A stretch of DNA of 64,000 nt. Source: Deefgea rivuli DSM 18356 (GTDB lineage Bacteria > Pseudomonadota > Gammaproteobacteria > Burkholderiales > Chitinibacteraceae). Positions 46,785 to 54,668 of this stretch are shown piece by piece (positions within the stretch are counted from its first letter, which is position 1; each line of letters begins with the position of its first letter). The notes beneath the pieces were generated by a model, which did not search any database, was not told the DNA's origin, and saw nothing but the letters and a program-made list of their open reading frames with translations. The stretch covers positions 296,521 to 360,520 of the forward strand of contig NZ_JHVM01000008.1 of NCBI RefSeq assembly GCF_000620145.1, read 5' to 3'. A program made the translations under genes and the position numbers.

Positions 46785-47423
46785 GCTAAACCACTCATTC
46801 ACCGGCACTTCTTTGAGCATCGCCGCTAATTCCATTGCTGAATGCACGCGCATTTTGGTGAAAATTCGGGCGCGGTGGACTTCGACGGTTTTGGTGCTGA
46901 TATCAAGTCGATCGGCGATTTGTTTATTCAGTTTGCCCAGCAAAATTTCCTGCAATACTTCGCGCTCACGTGGCGTTAAATCTGCTAATAATTCAACCAC
47001 TTTTTGCTGATGCTTAGCGCTGCCACGGCGCTGTAAATCCTCTGCCAAACAGGCTTGCACTCGCGCCAAGAGTTGATCTTGATCGCAAGGCTTCTCCATA
47101 AAATCGCTCGCGCCATCTTTCAGCGCATTCACCGCCATCGGTACATCGCCGTGACCCGTCAAAAAAATCACGGGCGGCAAATAGCTGCCTTCGCGCAACT
47201 CGGCAAATAGCTCCAAACCGCTCATGCCATCCATACGCACATCGACGATCAAACAGGCGAAACGGCTGGCATCACCTTCATCCAAAAACGCTTCAGCGGA
47301 GGCGTAAGTCACCACCGGGCAATCGTGAGTTTCGAGCAAAAGACCGAGCGAATCGCGTACGGCTTCATCATCATCAATCACGGCCACGGTGCGAATCGGC
47401 GCGGTGGGAATGGCTACTTTCAT
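46782..47423 (-). CDS. FixJ/NarL-type response regulator
   Basis: A 213-residue DNA-binding regulator. Receiver domain: acidic residues in AVIDDDEAV, phospho-acceptor Asp61 in LIVDVRMDGMSG, Thr in FLTGHGD and Lys in FMEKPCD. The C-terminal LuxR-type helix-turn-helix has LTPREREVLQEILLGKLNKQIADRLDISTKTVEVHRARI split across ~150-190. The start overlaps the end of the kinase gene by 4 bases, so the two are co-translated. The stop codon is provided by the inverted-repeat element at 46621-46784, so the original C-terminus may have been slightly different. Confidence 0.93.
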   Translation of the reverse strand: MKVAIPTAPIRTVAVIDDDEAVRDSLGLLLETHDCPVVTYASAEAFLDEGDASRFACLIVDVRMDGMSGLELFAELREGSYLPPVIFLTGHGDVPMAVNALKDGASDFMEKPCDQDQLLARVQACLAEDLQRRGSAKHQQKVVELLADLTPREREVLQEILLGKLNKQIADRLDISTKTVEVHRARIFTKMRVHSAMELAAMLKEVPVNEWFS

Positions 47424-49843
47424 GGGGTGTCCTCATTGGTATTAAGGGGCAGGCGAAAACGCATTTGCGTTCCACCACCCGGATTAGGTTCGGCCCAAAG
47501 ATGGCCTCGATGCTGCTCGATCACCGAGCGGCAAATATTCAAGCCCATGCCCATGCCTTCTGACTTGGTGGTATAAAACGGCTGAAACAATTGCGCCGGA
47601 TCAGCCAAACCGCTGCCGTGATCAGCCACCGTCACTTGCAGCATCTCATCCAGCAACGCAGCACGAATCACGATTTTGCGCTGCGCGATGGGCGTTTCAC
47701 TCATGGCTTCAAGACCGTTTTTAATTAAATTCAGTAACACTTGCTCTAGCATCACAGCATCACCGACAAAGCTCGGTAAATCACTCGGCAAATCCAGCAC
47801 CATGCTGACTTTTAATTTATGCGCCATTGGTCCCAAAAGCTGCAAGGGAACGCTAATGAGTTCGCTCAGTTCGCACACTTCACGCGTTGGCGCGCGTTTC
47901 ACCACAAACTGCCGAATCCCACGAATAATCTGCCCTGCTCGGCGTGCTTGCTGCGTCATTTTGACCAGTGTTTCCTGCACCTTTCCTATCGGCGGATTCG
48001 GCTTATAAAGCATCGTTTCGCAAGCGCTGCTATAACTGGCAATCGCAGCCAGAGGTTGATTAAGTTCATGCGCCAAGCTCGATGCCAGCTCGCCCATATT
48101 CACCAAACGTGCCGTGTGTTGTACCAAATCATTGCGCGTGCGCTCTAAATCTTGCGCCTGTTGTCTGGCGGTAATATCAGTGCAAATTTCCAGCACCGCG
48201 CTGCGATTACTCACCCAATCGACTATCCTTTGCTCGATTTGATAAGTACGCCCCGTGATGGCATCCACCGCTTCAAAAATGCCATCTTGAAGCGGCAAGT
48301 AGTCAGTCAAAAGCTCGCCTGTCTCGTTATAGCTACTTCCCGTAATAAGGGCACTGTCTGTAGACGCTACGCCCTGAAAAGCTTGGCTGTCTTTATTAAT
48401 GCCCACGCGCCACTGCAATAGGCAATAGGCTTCTGCCTGCTGCGGGATACTGAATGTATTGCTGTGATGGCGATTGCGATACAGCATCACGCCGGTTTCC
48501 AAATCACTCACTGACACCGCCACTTCCAAGCCAGCCAACACGGTCCGCAATTGCTGGCGCGAGCTGGCCAACGCTTCGCGCTCTTGTTTTAGCTCGGTGA
48601 TGTCATACATCGACGCCATCCAGCCACGATGCAGGCCGTGGCTATCGACTAGCTTAGAAGAATACAGCCGCACATCAAATCGTTCGCCATCATTACGCAT
48701 AAAGCGCAGCTCAAAACCATTGGCGGGGCAGTCGCCCAGCAAAATAGATTGATAGGCTTTGGCGCATTGCTCTAAGCATTCAGGCGGCCAAAACGGCATC
48801 GGTGGCTTGGCGCCGACTAATTCTGATTCAGGCCAACCCACCATATCGGCAAACGCACGATTCACGTAACTGAGCTTGCCATCGGTATCCATCGCCCGCA
48901 GGCCGGTAACCAGCGAATTTTCCATCGCCGAGCGAAACAAAATCTCATCGCGCAAAGCGGACTCTGCCAATTGCCGCTCCTGCATCCGTAGGCGCAGCAT
49001 TTTCAGCGCCCACACCAGCAATAAAAGCAGCGTAGAAATCAAGCCAACCAGCCAGAAGTTAGCTTGCTTACCTACGGGATCGGCGGGCTTGGCCAAAAGC
49101 CGTAAACCTTGCTGTGAAGCCCCGCCAAATGGCACTTCGCGAATATCTTCACCCATTAAGCGCGCGTGATAACGATTAGGCGCGATCACTTGATTATTAC
49201 TATCGACTAATTGCAATTGATAGCGCTGCACCATCCACCACGGCACGCGCTGCAAGAGCAGAATCGACAAGTCATACACCGCCAGCACCGCGCCTTGATA
49301 TTCTGTTTGATGGAAAAACGGCACCACATGCACCATTTGCGGTGAATTGCGCCAAATCACATTCGTCACCATGGGATAACCCAAGGTTGCCGCGCCATCA
49401 ATCACTTCGGTCAGCAGCGAATCATCAAGGGAAACCAAACTCTCAGGGCGACGCGCAAAGTTAGGAAAACCATCACCGCGCTCGCCTCTGGCATTCACCC
49501 ATTCAATCGAAATAATTTCTGGATTGGACTTCATCAGCGCTTCGGCGCGCGCGCGAAAATCGGCTTGACCAAAACTATCGGCAGCCAAACCATAAGCGAG
49601 GTTTTCCAGTACGTTTTGATTGCTTTGCAAACGGCCACGGATTTCTTGCTCTTGCCAGAGCAAATCTTGCGCCATCGTCGCTTCGCGCTGAAACACATCG
49701 CGTTGATAGTCTTGCCACGCATAAACCAAAACGGCCGTTAACAAAGATGCAATCGCCAAATAAGCCAAAGCCCAAGGCCATTGCCGTTGGAATTTCCGCT
49801 GCACGCTTTGCGGCCATTTCGGCCAAAATCGCCAATTTTTCAT
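47420..49843 (-). CDS. membrane PAS-domain sensor histidine kinase
   Basis: An 807-residue kinase. A membrane helix (~20-40; ALAYLAIASLLTAVLVYAW) opens a periplasmic sensor domain closed by a second helix near 280 (FWLVGLISTLLLLLVWALK). Two PAS domains follow (~310-430 and ~440-580), then the HisKA helix with phospho-acceptor in SSLAHELNQPLAAIASY and an ATPase domain with N box (LNLIKNGLEAM), G1 (DHGSGL) and G2 (GMGMGLNICRSVI). The order resembles DctB/TtrS-like and FixL-like kinases; the signal is unknown. The start at 49843 is chosen because a terminator lies at 49901-49935; no Shine-Dalgarno is evident. Confidence 0.88.
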   Translation of the reverse strand: MKNWRFWPKWPQSVQRKFQRQWPWALAYLAIASLLTAVLVYAWQDYQRDVFQREATMAQDLLWQEQEIRGRLQSNQNVLENLAYGLAADSFGQADFRARAEALMKSNPEIISIEWVNARGERGDGFPNFARRPESLVSLDDSLLTEVIDGAATLGYPMVTNVIWRNSPQMVHVVPFFHQTEYQGAVLAVYDLSILLLQRVPWWMVQRYQLQLVDSNNQVIAPNRYHARLMGEDIREVPFGGASQQGLRLLAKPADPVGKQANFWLVGLISTLLLLLVWALKMLRLRMQERQLAESALRDEILFRSAMENSLVTGLRAMDTDGKLSYVNRAFADMVGWPESELVGAKPPMPFWPPECLEQCAKAYQSILLGDCPANGFELRFMRNDGERFDVRLYSSKLVDSHGLHRGWMASMYDITELKQEREALASSRQQLRTVLAGLEVAVSVSDLETGVMLYRNRHHSNTFSIPQQAEAYCLLQWRVGINKDSQAFQGVASTDSALITGSSYNETGELLTDYLPLQDGIFEAVDAITGRTYQIEQRIVDWVSNRSAVLEICTDITARQQAQDLERTRNDLVQHTARLVNMGELASSLAHELNQPLAAIASYSSACETMLYKPNPPIGKVQETLVKMTQQARRAGQIIRGIRQFVVKRAPTREVCELSELISVPLQLLGPMAHKLKVSMVLDLPSDLPSFVGDAVMLEQVLLNLIKNGLEAMSETPIAQRKIVIRAALLDEMLQVTVADHGSGLADPAQLFQPFYTTKSEGMGMGLNICRSVIEQHRGHLWAEPNPGGGTQMRFRLPLNTNEDTP

Positions 49844-49900
49844 AGGTGAGAGGATACGATAAGTGGATTGCACACCCCATACAGTAATACCCATGCAATA

Positions 49901-49935
49901 GAAAAACAAAAACCCCACTGAAATCAGTGGGGTTT
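49901..49935 (-). terminator. intrinsic terminator after pepD
   Basis: Perfect 10-bp stem AACCCCACTG/CAGTGGGGTT (49911-49920 with 49925-49934), loop AAAT; U-run on the minus strand. Confidence 0.92.
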
Positions 49936-49959
49936 GGGCTAATTTACATCGTTTTGGGG

Positions 49960-51423
49960 CTAGTTTCGGTGTGGAACTGCCGCCAAGCTGGCGACCAGCA
50001 AATCCCAAAATTGCGCCACCGATGCAATTTCAACGCGCTCATCCGGCGAATGTGCGCCGCGTATCGTTGGGCCAAACGACACCATTTCCATTTGCGGGTA
50101 GGCTTTACCCAACAAGCCACATTCCAATCCAGCATGAATGACTTTCACCAAAGGCGCAGCACCGTGCAATGTTTGATACGTGTTTTGCACTAGCTGCAAA
50201 GCGCGCGATTGCAAGTTCGGTGCCCAGCCCGGATACGCGCCGCCGCTTTCGGCGATAAATCCCGCCAAACGCGCCACGGCACGGATACTTTGCGTTAATT
50301 CGGCCACGCCCGAGTCCGTCAACGAGCGCACCATCAGCATCGTTTCAAAATGCTGACCATCAAATTTCACCACGCCCAAATTATTTGAACTTTCTACGAC
50401 CCCCGCCACCTCATTGCTCCAGCGGCGAATCCCATGCGGCAATCCGAGCAATAAATTCACGACGCGGGCGCTATCGTTGGCATTCAGAACGCGCTCGGCG
50501 CACTGCTCGGTGATCGTTAATTGAATGTTCGACTCAACAGCGCGCAAGGCATATTGCCATTCGGCCAAACATTGCTCAGCCACCGCCGCAAAACGCAGTG
50601 CATCACAGGCTGGAATCGCCACCCGCGCAAAGGCTTCACGCGGCAAAGCATTGCGCAATGAACCACCGCGCACACTGACGACGCGCAGATCAAACTGGGG
50701 TATCGCTTGGAACAGCAATCGAGCCAATAGCTTGATGGCATTACCCCGTTCCAAATGAATATCAACGCCCGAATGGCCGCCTTTTAATCCGGTAATTGCA
50801 ATCTCACGCACCACCCACGCGGCAGGCACAGGCTCGGGATGCAGCGTTTGGCTCACCGTCACATCCACGCCGCCCGCACAGCCCACGTACAGTTCGCCCC
50901 AATCTTCGGTATCTAAATTGAGTAGCAGCTGGCCTTGCAACCAATCGGGCTGCAAGCCTTTCGCGCCTGTCATGCCCGACTCTTCATCAATCGTCAGCAA
51001 CACTTCCAGCGGACCGTGGACTAAATCCGTGCTTTCCAGCACCGCCAACGCCGCCGCAACGCCAATACCATTATCCGCGCCCAAAGTCGTACCTTCAGCA
51101 TGCATCCAGCCATCAATGATTTGGGTTTTGATCGGGTCGACTAAGAAATCATGCTGCGTGGCTTCGTTTTTCAACGCCACCATATCCAAATGGCCCTGCA
51201 ATACCACACCCAGTCTGTCTTCCATTCCCGGTGTAGCCGGTTTGCGTATCAATAAATTGCCGACGGCATCCAGTTCATTGACCAAGCCTAATTGATCGGC
51301 CCAAACCTGAATATGCGCGCGCAGCGCCGCCTCGTGATGCGACGGACGTGGAAAGCCACACAGCACGGAAAAATGCTGCCACAACAAACTCGGTTCAATG
51401 TAGCGATCACTTCGACAATTCAT
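49960..51423 (-). CDS. pepD: aminoacyl-histidine dipeptidase (cytosol nonspecific dipeptidase)
   Basis: A 487-residue M20-family zinc peptidase cleaving dipeptides, including X-His. Metal and catalytic segments: GVVLQGHLDMVAL (His, Asp), GTTLGADNGIGVA (bridging Asp), LLTIDEESGMTGAKGL (catalytic Glu and metal Glu), LNLDTEDWGELYVGCAGG (metal Asp) and the C-terminal His in FGPTIRGAHSPDERVEI. The start at 51423 has GAGG 7 bases upstream. It is monocistronic with its own terminator. Confidence 0.94.
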   Translation of the reverse strand: MNCRSDRYIEPSLLWQHFSVLCGFPRPSHHEAALRAHIQVWADQLGLVNELDAVGNLLIRKPATPGMEDRLGVVLQGHLDMVALKNEATQHDFLVDPIKTQIIDGWMHAEGTTLGADNGIGVAAALAVLESTDLVHGPLEVLLTIDEESGMTGAKGLQPDWLQGQLLLNLDTEDWGELYVGCAGGVDVTVSQTLHPEPVPAAWVVREIAITGLKGGHSGVDIHLERGNAIKLLARLLFQAIPQFDLRVVSVRGGSLRNALPREAFARVAIPACDALRFAAVAEQCLAEWQYALRAVESNIQLTITEQCAERVLNANDSARVVNLLLGLPHGIRRWSNEVAGVVESSNNLGVVKFDGQHFETMLMVRSLTDSGVAELTQSIRAVARLAGFIAESGGAYPGWAPNLQSRALQLVQNTYQTLHGAAPLVKVIHAGLECGLLGKAYPQMEMVSFGPTIRGAHSPDERVEIASVAQFWDLLVASLAAVPHRN

Positions 51424-51800
51424 AAACAGCCTCAAACACAATCTATTAATTTAGGATGCTAAATCTACGGGATTTTGGCAAAACAGCGGCGGCATTTTAG
51501 CCGCTTGGGTAATTTTCACTGCAAGGGTTTTCCCGTATATGCGCCACAAAAATCGCATTGAGCCATGATGTATATCATCACAAGCTTTTATTTCAGGTTG
51601 ATTGCAGCCCATACCCATTAAGGGCAATCGCACAGTCCGTACATCAGTTCGCCCAACGGTTTGCTGCAATGCAACACTTTACGCCGCGATAAAGCGCTTT
51701 AATCTGCCGGACTTTGGTTTAACGCAAACTGCAGCTACCTCTTTTGACTTAGTCTTAACTCAAGCCAATCAGTAAGCACTCTGCACAAGGAAACGCCGTT
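51424..51800. other. intergenic space between pepD and rquA
   Basis: Divergent genes flank 377 bases without a convincing gene. It must contain promoters for both. Visible items are a hairpin AAACAGCGGCGGCATTTTAGCCGC near 51483-51510 and an FNR-like dyad at 51565-51578. A small open frame on the minus strand here has no good ribosome site and no family resemblance. Confidence 0.5.
51565..51578. promoter_or_regulatory. FNR/Anr-like dyad (weak)
   Basis: ATGAT-GTAT-ATCAT. The FNR box is TTGAT-N4-ATCAA; the inner TGAT...ATCA is exact and only the outermost pair differs. It is ~222 bases upstream of rquA and ~142 upstream of pepD, rather far for direct activation of rquA. Confidence 0.3.
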
Positions 51801-52508
51801 ATGACGAAAAATCATCCTCAATTACTTGTTGATCCGTATTACGACGGCGTGCCTGAATACATGACCGAAGTTTACGATTGGGCGTATGTCGACCCGAAAT
51901 GGGTCAAAGTGCTAGACCGAAACATCGTCGTGCGCGTACTGCTATTTTTGAACGATCAACGCTTGATGCGCTTATATTTGGATGAAATCCAGCCCGGAAT
52001 GCGCGTGTGGCAATTGGCGCATGTCTATGGCGATCTGGTCAAACGCGCCGCCCAACGCGTCGGCGCTACGGGTGCGTTCCATCTCACTGACGTTACGCCG
52101 ATTCAAATCGAACACGGCAGCAAAAAACTGGCTGGTATGGATTGGGCGAAAGTCATCCGCTCAGATGCGGCAAGCTTCGCTGGCATTGGCGGCGATTATG
52201 ATTTGATTTGTAGTTTTTTCTTGCTGCACGAAGTGCCCGATGACAAAAAACGCGAAATCGTCGATCACATGTTGGCGAAAATCCCAGTCGGTGGCAAAGC
52301 AGTCTTTGTCGATTACCATAATCCAAAAAAATGGCAGCCGATTCGCTACATTCTGAAACTGGTCAATCACTACCTAGAACCGTTTGCCAATGCGCTGTGG
52401 GAAAACGAAATCCAGCATTACGCGAGTGATGCCAGTAAATTTACTTGGAAGAAACGGACGATTTTTGGCGGGGTTTATCAGTGTGTGGTGGTGGAGCACG
52501 CTAAGTAA
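51801..52508 (+). CDS. rquA: rhodoquinone biosynthesis protein RquA
   Basis: A 235-residue protein with a class I methyltransferase fold. The usual SAM loop is replaced by QLAHVYGDLV (VYGDL at 75-79), and other blocks are YMTEVYDWAYVDPKWVKVLDR, CSFFLLHEVPDDKKR, FVDYHNPKKWQPIRY and LEPFANALWENEI. This combination (VYGDL, FFLLHE, DYHxPxxWxPxR, LEPFAxxLW) is the pattern known for RquA, which replaces a methoxy group of ubiquinone by an amino group, using SAM as amino donor, to give rhodoquinone. Rhodoquinone carries electrons to fumarate under low oxygen. AAGGAAA precedes the ATG. It stands alone with no respiratory genes nearby. Assignment is by motif recall and should be confirmed by alignment. 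Confidence 0.8.
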   Translation: MTKNHPQLLVDPYYDGVPEYMTEVYDWAYVDPKWVKVLDRNIVVRVLLFLNDQRLMRLYLDEIQPGMRVWQLAHVYGDLVKRAAQRVGATGAFHLTDVTPIQIEHGSKKLAGMDWAKVIRSDAASFAGIGGDYDLICSFFLLHEVPDDKKREIVDHMLAKIPVGGKAVFVDYHNPKKWQPIRYILKLVNHYLEPFANALWENEIQHYASDASKFTWKKRTIFGGVYQCVVVEHAK

Positions 52509-52516
52509 ATACAGAA

Positions 52517-52570
52517 TTACGTAGGATGGGTTGAGCCAGTTTTTTGGCGATACCCATGCGGGATGGAGAC
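52517..52570. repeat. GTAGGATGGGTTGAG/ATACCCAT repeat fragment
   Basis: GTAGGATGGGTTGAG followed after ~20 bases by GATACCCATGCGGGATGG, a common intergenic repeat type with GGGT/ACCC symmetry. It directly follows rquA. Confidence 0.45.
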
Positions 52571-52792
52571 TACCCTGATGTATTGCCAGCTAAAGCTTGT
52601 AGGTAAAGAGGTGTAATCAAATACATCTACATCGTGTGGCATCAAAAGCTGCGCGAACGGCACCGTTTCGCTCAAACTTTGGTCATTTTCGCGTTCGACA
52701 AAATTCCGATTGCGTAGGTCAAATGCGCCAAAAACGTTATCCAACTTGCTGAAGCGAGCAATTGATACTGAGAGATGTTTCTACGCTGAGTC

Positions 52793-53147
52793 GCGCTAAT
52801 GCCGCGCGGCACTGACTTTTCTTGAACGGCCAAGAAAAGTAAGCAAAAGAAGGCCGCCCTAGTATCTGCGTCCGACTTCGTCGGATGCCCTCGCTGCGGA
52901 CAATCGGGTCGGTTGCGCTCAAAACTCGGTCGGCCTCAAAAGCAAAGTCATCGGCCTCCCTCAAACATTGATCGCAAAAACCCCGCCCCGCTTGTTCCTC
53001 GTTCGGCTTGACACAAGGGATCTCGCGCATATCAACGAGGTTTGAATTTAAGTCGACGTATTACCTGCTAGGCTTTGTAATTAAAGGGCTAGAATCAAAT
53101 ACGCCGTATCATAGGGGGGGTGAAAATCCCGTAGCGATTTGTGCGCA
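52793..53147 (-). repeat. ~350-bp repeat, left copy
   Basis: An inverted partner of 54092-54443. The outer end reads GCGCTAATGCCGCGCGGCAC, then comes a hairpin ACTTTTCTTG-AACGGC-CAAGAAAAGT, a small palindrome GTCCGACTTCGTCGGAT, and a long conserved stretch ending in GGTGAAAATCCCGTAGCGAT and GTGCGCAA. The open frame inside it (minus strand, 52737-53030) matches the one in the other copy only because the DNA is repeated. Divergence between copies is moderate, estimated by eye at about one base in ten. Confidence 0.9.
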
Positions 53148-53200
53148 AATGAAACCTTGCACACCCTACGCGACTGTGAGATTGAAATAAAAAAAATCGA

Positions 53201-53974
53201 TCATAGCGTCCGCGTCTGCCCGCCATCCACATCCCAAATCGCGCCATGGCAATACGCCGCTGCAGGCGAGGCCAAAAATGCGGCTACATTGGCGATTTCT
53301 TCAGGCAGACCAAAGCGCGCAGTGCCTTGCTGTTTGGCCATTTTCTGTGCCGCAGCGTCAAAATCAATGCACTCAGCGTGGGCTAAAGTGGCGATACGTT
53401 TTTGCAAACGTGCGGTCTGAATTGATCCAGGATTAATCGCATTGACTCGAATCCCATCACTCACGCCGCGATCTGCCAGCGATTTTGTTAAATTCAATAA
53501 GGCTGCATTCACCGCCCCGCCTATCGTAAATTCCGCACTCCCCGTGCGCCCGCCCAAGCCTGCAATATTAATAATGACGCCACGGCGGGCTTGCAAATAC
53601 GGCCACGCGGCGCGGCTACAGCGCATCGCAGCATAAAATTTCAGATCAAAACCGTCTTGCCAATCTGCATCGCTCAACGCCAAAAAATCGCCACGCTGCG
53701 TCGCACCTGCGTTATTAACTAATATATCCAGTTGTCCAAATTGCGCGAGCACTGCGTCGATTAACTGAGCTGGCGCATTCACATCGCGCAAATCCATCGC
53801 CAGCACCAGCGTTTCGCCAACACATTCTGCTGCAACAGCCGCGAGCTTTTCTGCGGATCTCGCGACCAAGACGACGCGCGCGCCTTCGGCCGATAAACGC
53901 AAAGCAATCGCACGCCCAATCCCTTGGCTAGCGCCAGTGACTATTGCGACTTTTTGCTGCAAATCTAAATCCAT
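53201..53974 (-). CDS. atypical short-chain dehydrogenase/reductase-like protein
   Basis: A 257-residue Rossmann-fold protein. The dinucleotide loop TGASQGIG (13-20), the Asp at DLRD and NNAG (87-90) are normal, as is the C-terminal RFGLPEEIANVAAFLASPAA and DGG. The catalytic Ser-Tyr-Lys set is not: Ser is Ala138 (INIAGLGG), and the Tyr and Lys positions are Gly152 and Asn156 (TIGGAVNAALLNLTK). A subgroup with GGxxNxAL at this place is known among betaproteobacterial SDRs; it may use another mechanism or only bind nucleotide. GAGGAG precedes the ATG. It lies between inverted copies of a ~350-bp repeat, which suggests mobilisation as a unit. Confidence 0.88.
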   Translation of the reverse strand: MDLDLQQKVAIVTGASQGIGRAIALRLSAEGARVVLVARSAEKLAAVAAECVGETLVLAMDLRDVNAPAQLIDAVLAQFGQLDILVNNAGATQRGDFLALSDADWQDGFDLKFYAAMRCSRAAWPYLQARRGVIINIAGLGGRTGSAEFTIGGAVNAALLNLTKSLADRGVSDGIRVNAINPGSIQTARLQKRIATLAHAECIDFDAAAQKMAKQQGTARFGLPEEIANVAAFLASPAAAYCHGAIWDVDGGQTRTL

Positions 53975-54016
53975 ATGAAATGTCTCCTCACGAAAATATA
54001 GCGGTGTAGCTGAGTA

Positions 54017-54043
54017 GGGTGCGCAAGATTTTTTTGCGCACCC
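54017..54043. repeat. GGGTGCGCAA hairpin upstream of the SDR gene
   Basis: GGGTGCGCAA (54017-54026) pairs perfectly with TTGCGCACCC (54034-54043), loop of 7. A related CACACCCTACGCGAC lies on the other side of the SDR gene at ~53160-53174. Confidence 0.7.
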
Positions 54044-54091
54044 GGACTACGCGATAATCAAAAATCTGGGTAAGTTGAATCGCTTTCTTGG

Positions 54092-54443
54092 TGCGCAAAT
54101 CCCTGCGAGATTTTCACCCCCTACGGTATGGATGTATTTACTAGTAGCCCTTTATTTACAATGCCTAGCTGGCAATACATCGACTTAGTATCAAACCTCG
54201 TTAAGCTGCACGAGATCCCTTGTGTCAAGCCGAGCGAGGAACAATTGGGGCGGGGTTTTTGCGATCAATGTTTGAGGGAGGCCGATGCTTTTGTTTTTGA
54301 GGCCGAGCGAGTTTTGAGCGCAACCGACCCGATTGTCCGCAGCGAGGGTATCCGACGAAGTCGGACGCAGATACTAGGGCGGCCTTCTTTTGCTTACTTT
54401 TCTTGGCCGTTCAAGAAAAGTCAGTGCCGCGCGGCATAAGCGC
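54092..54443 (+). repeat. ~350-bp repeat, right copy
   Basis: Inverted copy of 52793-53147. It starts near GTGCGCAAATCCCTGCGAGA and ends GTGCCGCGCGGCATAAGCGC, with the same ACTTTTCTTG/CAAGAAAAGT hairpin. The open frame 54128-54439 is a shadow of the repeat. This repeat type, giving short spurious reading frames ending in SFAYFSWPFKKSQCRAA, is scattered in many proteobacterial genomes. Confidence 0.9.
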
Positions 54444-54550
54444 CGATCCCGATTTAAAAAATCACAGCCGTAGCAGATTTAGAAAATACCAAATCGGATA
54501 ACGCCTTCGGCTCATCCGAGCTACTCGATCAGCAAATCTATGCGGCCATG

Positions 54551-54638
54551 TAAGGCGGGTTAGTTTTATCACAACCCGCGCAAATCGCACGTAATGTAAA
54601 AAAATGGCGGGTTACGCCTAAAGACTAACCCGCCGTAC
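54551..54638. repeat. GGCGGGTTA-type inverted repeat
   Basis: TAAGGCGGGTTAG and CTAACCCGCCGTAC are terminal inverted repeats; a second GGCGGGTTACGCC lies inside. Same theme as 16479-16543. Confidence 0.7.
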
Positions 54639-54668
54639 CCTATATATGTATCTGATTGCAAGTACCCA

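Noticed and set aside
51451..51669. 72-residue open frame between pepD and rquA
   Set aside because: No ribosome site, no family pattern and low-complexity composition; the space must hold two divergent promoters.
52737..53030. 97-residue open frame on the minus strand in the left ~350-bp repeat
   Set aside because: It is mirrored by the frame at 54128-54439 only because the DNA is repeated; there is no ribosome site, and frames of this type (ending FAYFSWPFKKSQCRAA) are known spurious products of this repeat.
54128..54439. 103-residue open frame on the plus strand in the right ~350-bp repeat
   Set aside because: Same reason as for the left copy; it runs through hairpins of the repeat.
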